A stretch of DNA of 5,533 nucleotides from Deltaproteobacteria bacterium (lineage in GTDB: Bacteria > Desulfobacterota > Desulfobacteria > Desulfobacterales > ETH-SRB1): the NCBI GenBank assembly GCA_019314185.1, contig JAFCZU010000314.1:1-5533 (forward strand), given 5' to 3'. The translations under genes and the position numbers were made by a program. The first letter of the stretch is position 1; each line of letters begins with the position of its first letter. This document shows, one piece after another, positions 5,349 through 5,533 of this stretch. Below the pieces are notes generated by a model. It saw only the letters and a list, made by a program, of their open reading frames with translations. It was not told the origin of the DNA and did not search any database.

Positions 5349-5533
5349 AGCCCTTGTGAAATTTAATGGAACCTGCCAGTTCGGTCAAGTCCTTCCGTTT
5401 TCTCAAGCGGATAAGTTCTTTCAGCGCCTCGTGAATAAGATGTTTCTTGGTTCCGGCACGACTGACCGAATGGGAGTGGCGCGCGGCGATAACGTTCCTA
5501 TCCCGATAGCACATCTTGATGTTTTGTAGAGAT
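5299..5533 (-). pseudogene. vapB: vapB-type antitoxin remnant, joined to the vapC remnant
   Basis: An open frame reaches the window edge, with an in-window ATG at 5514 and a stop at 5301-5299. Residues 22-61 counted from that ATG match the C-terminal half of VapB antitoxins: TKKHLIHEALKELIRLRKRK, then DLTELAGSIKFHKGFDH. The N-terminal part (MCYRDRNVIAARHSHSVSRA) has about the right length but lacks the usual strand of the DNA-binding region (R-T-x-I-x-I-D-D-x-L), so it looks eroded or frameshifted. The last residues (YRLLYCPDSH) are vapC DNA read in the wrong frame. The two homologies meet at about 5334-5354. In intact operons vapB ends next to or overlaps the vapC start, so a deletion of roughly 240 bases or more of vapC explains the join. 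An intact start upstream of 5533 cannot be excluded. Confidence 0.65.

Noticed and set aside
5302..5529. Plus-strand open frame of 75 codons at the right end
   Set aside because: It is the complement of the vapB/vapC remnants, whose minus-strand frames carry recognisable family motifs. The plus-strand protein does not.

Overview
The window looks like accessory DNA, a defence and integron-type island, from a gammaproteobacterium of moderate GC content. That assignment is inference: it rests on the protein families present, the purine-rich ribosome binding sites and an integron attC-like site, with no marker gene to confirm it. Every gene I can support lies on the minus strand, so the biological reading order runs from right (5533) to left (1).

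Right end (5533-5214): the remains of a vapBC toxin-antitoxin pair. The C-terminal half of a VapB-like antitoxin runs straight into the last third of a VapC PIN-domain toxin in another frame, so most of vapC has been deleted. Just after the vapC stop there is a weak attC-like segment (5211-5120) that ends in an integron core heptamer, GTTGGGC.

Middle (5119-3550): a promoter with a perfect TATAAT, a leader of about 85 bases, and an intact 417-residue SEFIR/TIR-domain protein (4988-3735), a family that includes single-gene anti-phage abortive-infection proteins. About 75 bases after its stop lies a convincing attC-type imperfect palindrome (3659-3550). It has R boxes, L boxes and unpaired bases on one arm, in the orientation expected for a cassette carrying the SEFIR gene. 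I read this stretch as a defence-gene cassette.

Left (3434-363): a trlF-like gene (PHP phosphoesterase domain fused to an SMC/ABC-like ATPase) broken into three reading frames by two small indels. The second indel lies in the ABC signature motif. The N-terminal 661 residues are intact up to a stop at 1449. The signature motif, and the Walker B and H-loop, are in two other open frames.

Left edge (342-1): the first 114 codons of an AT-rich leucine-rich-repeat protein, 20 bases after the trlF remnant and cut by the window edge.

Together the window holds one apparently functional defence gene (SEFIR), one probably functional LRR gene of unknown full architecture, and two decayed systems (trlF, vapBC). 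No tRNA, rRNA, CRISPR array or transposase gene was seen.
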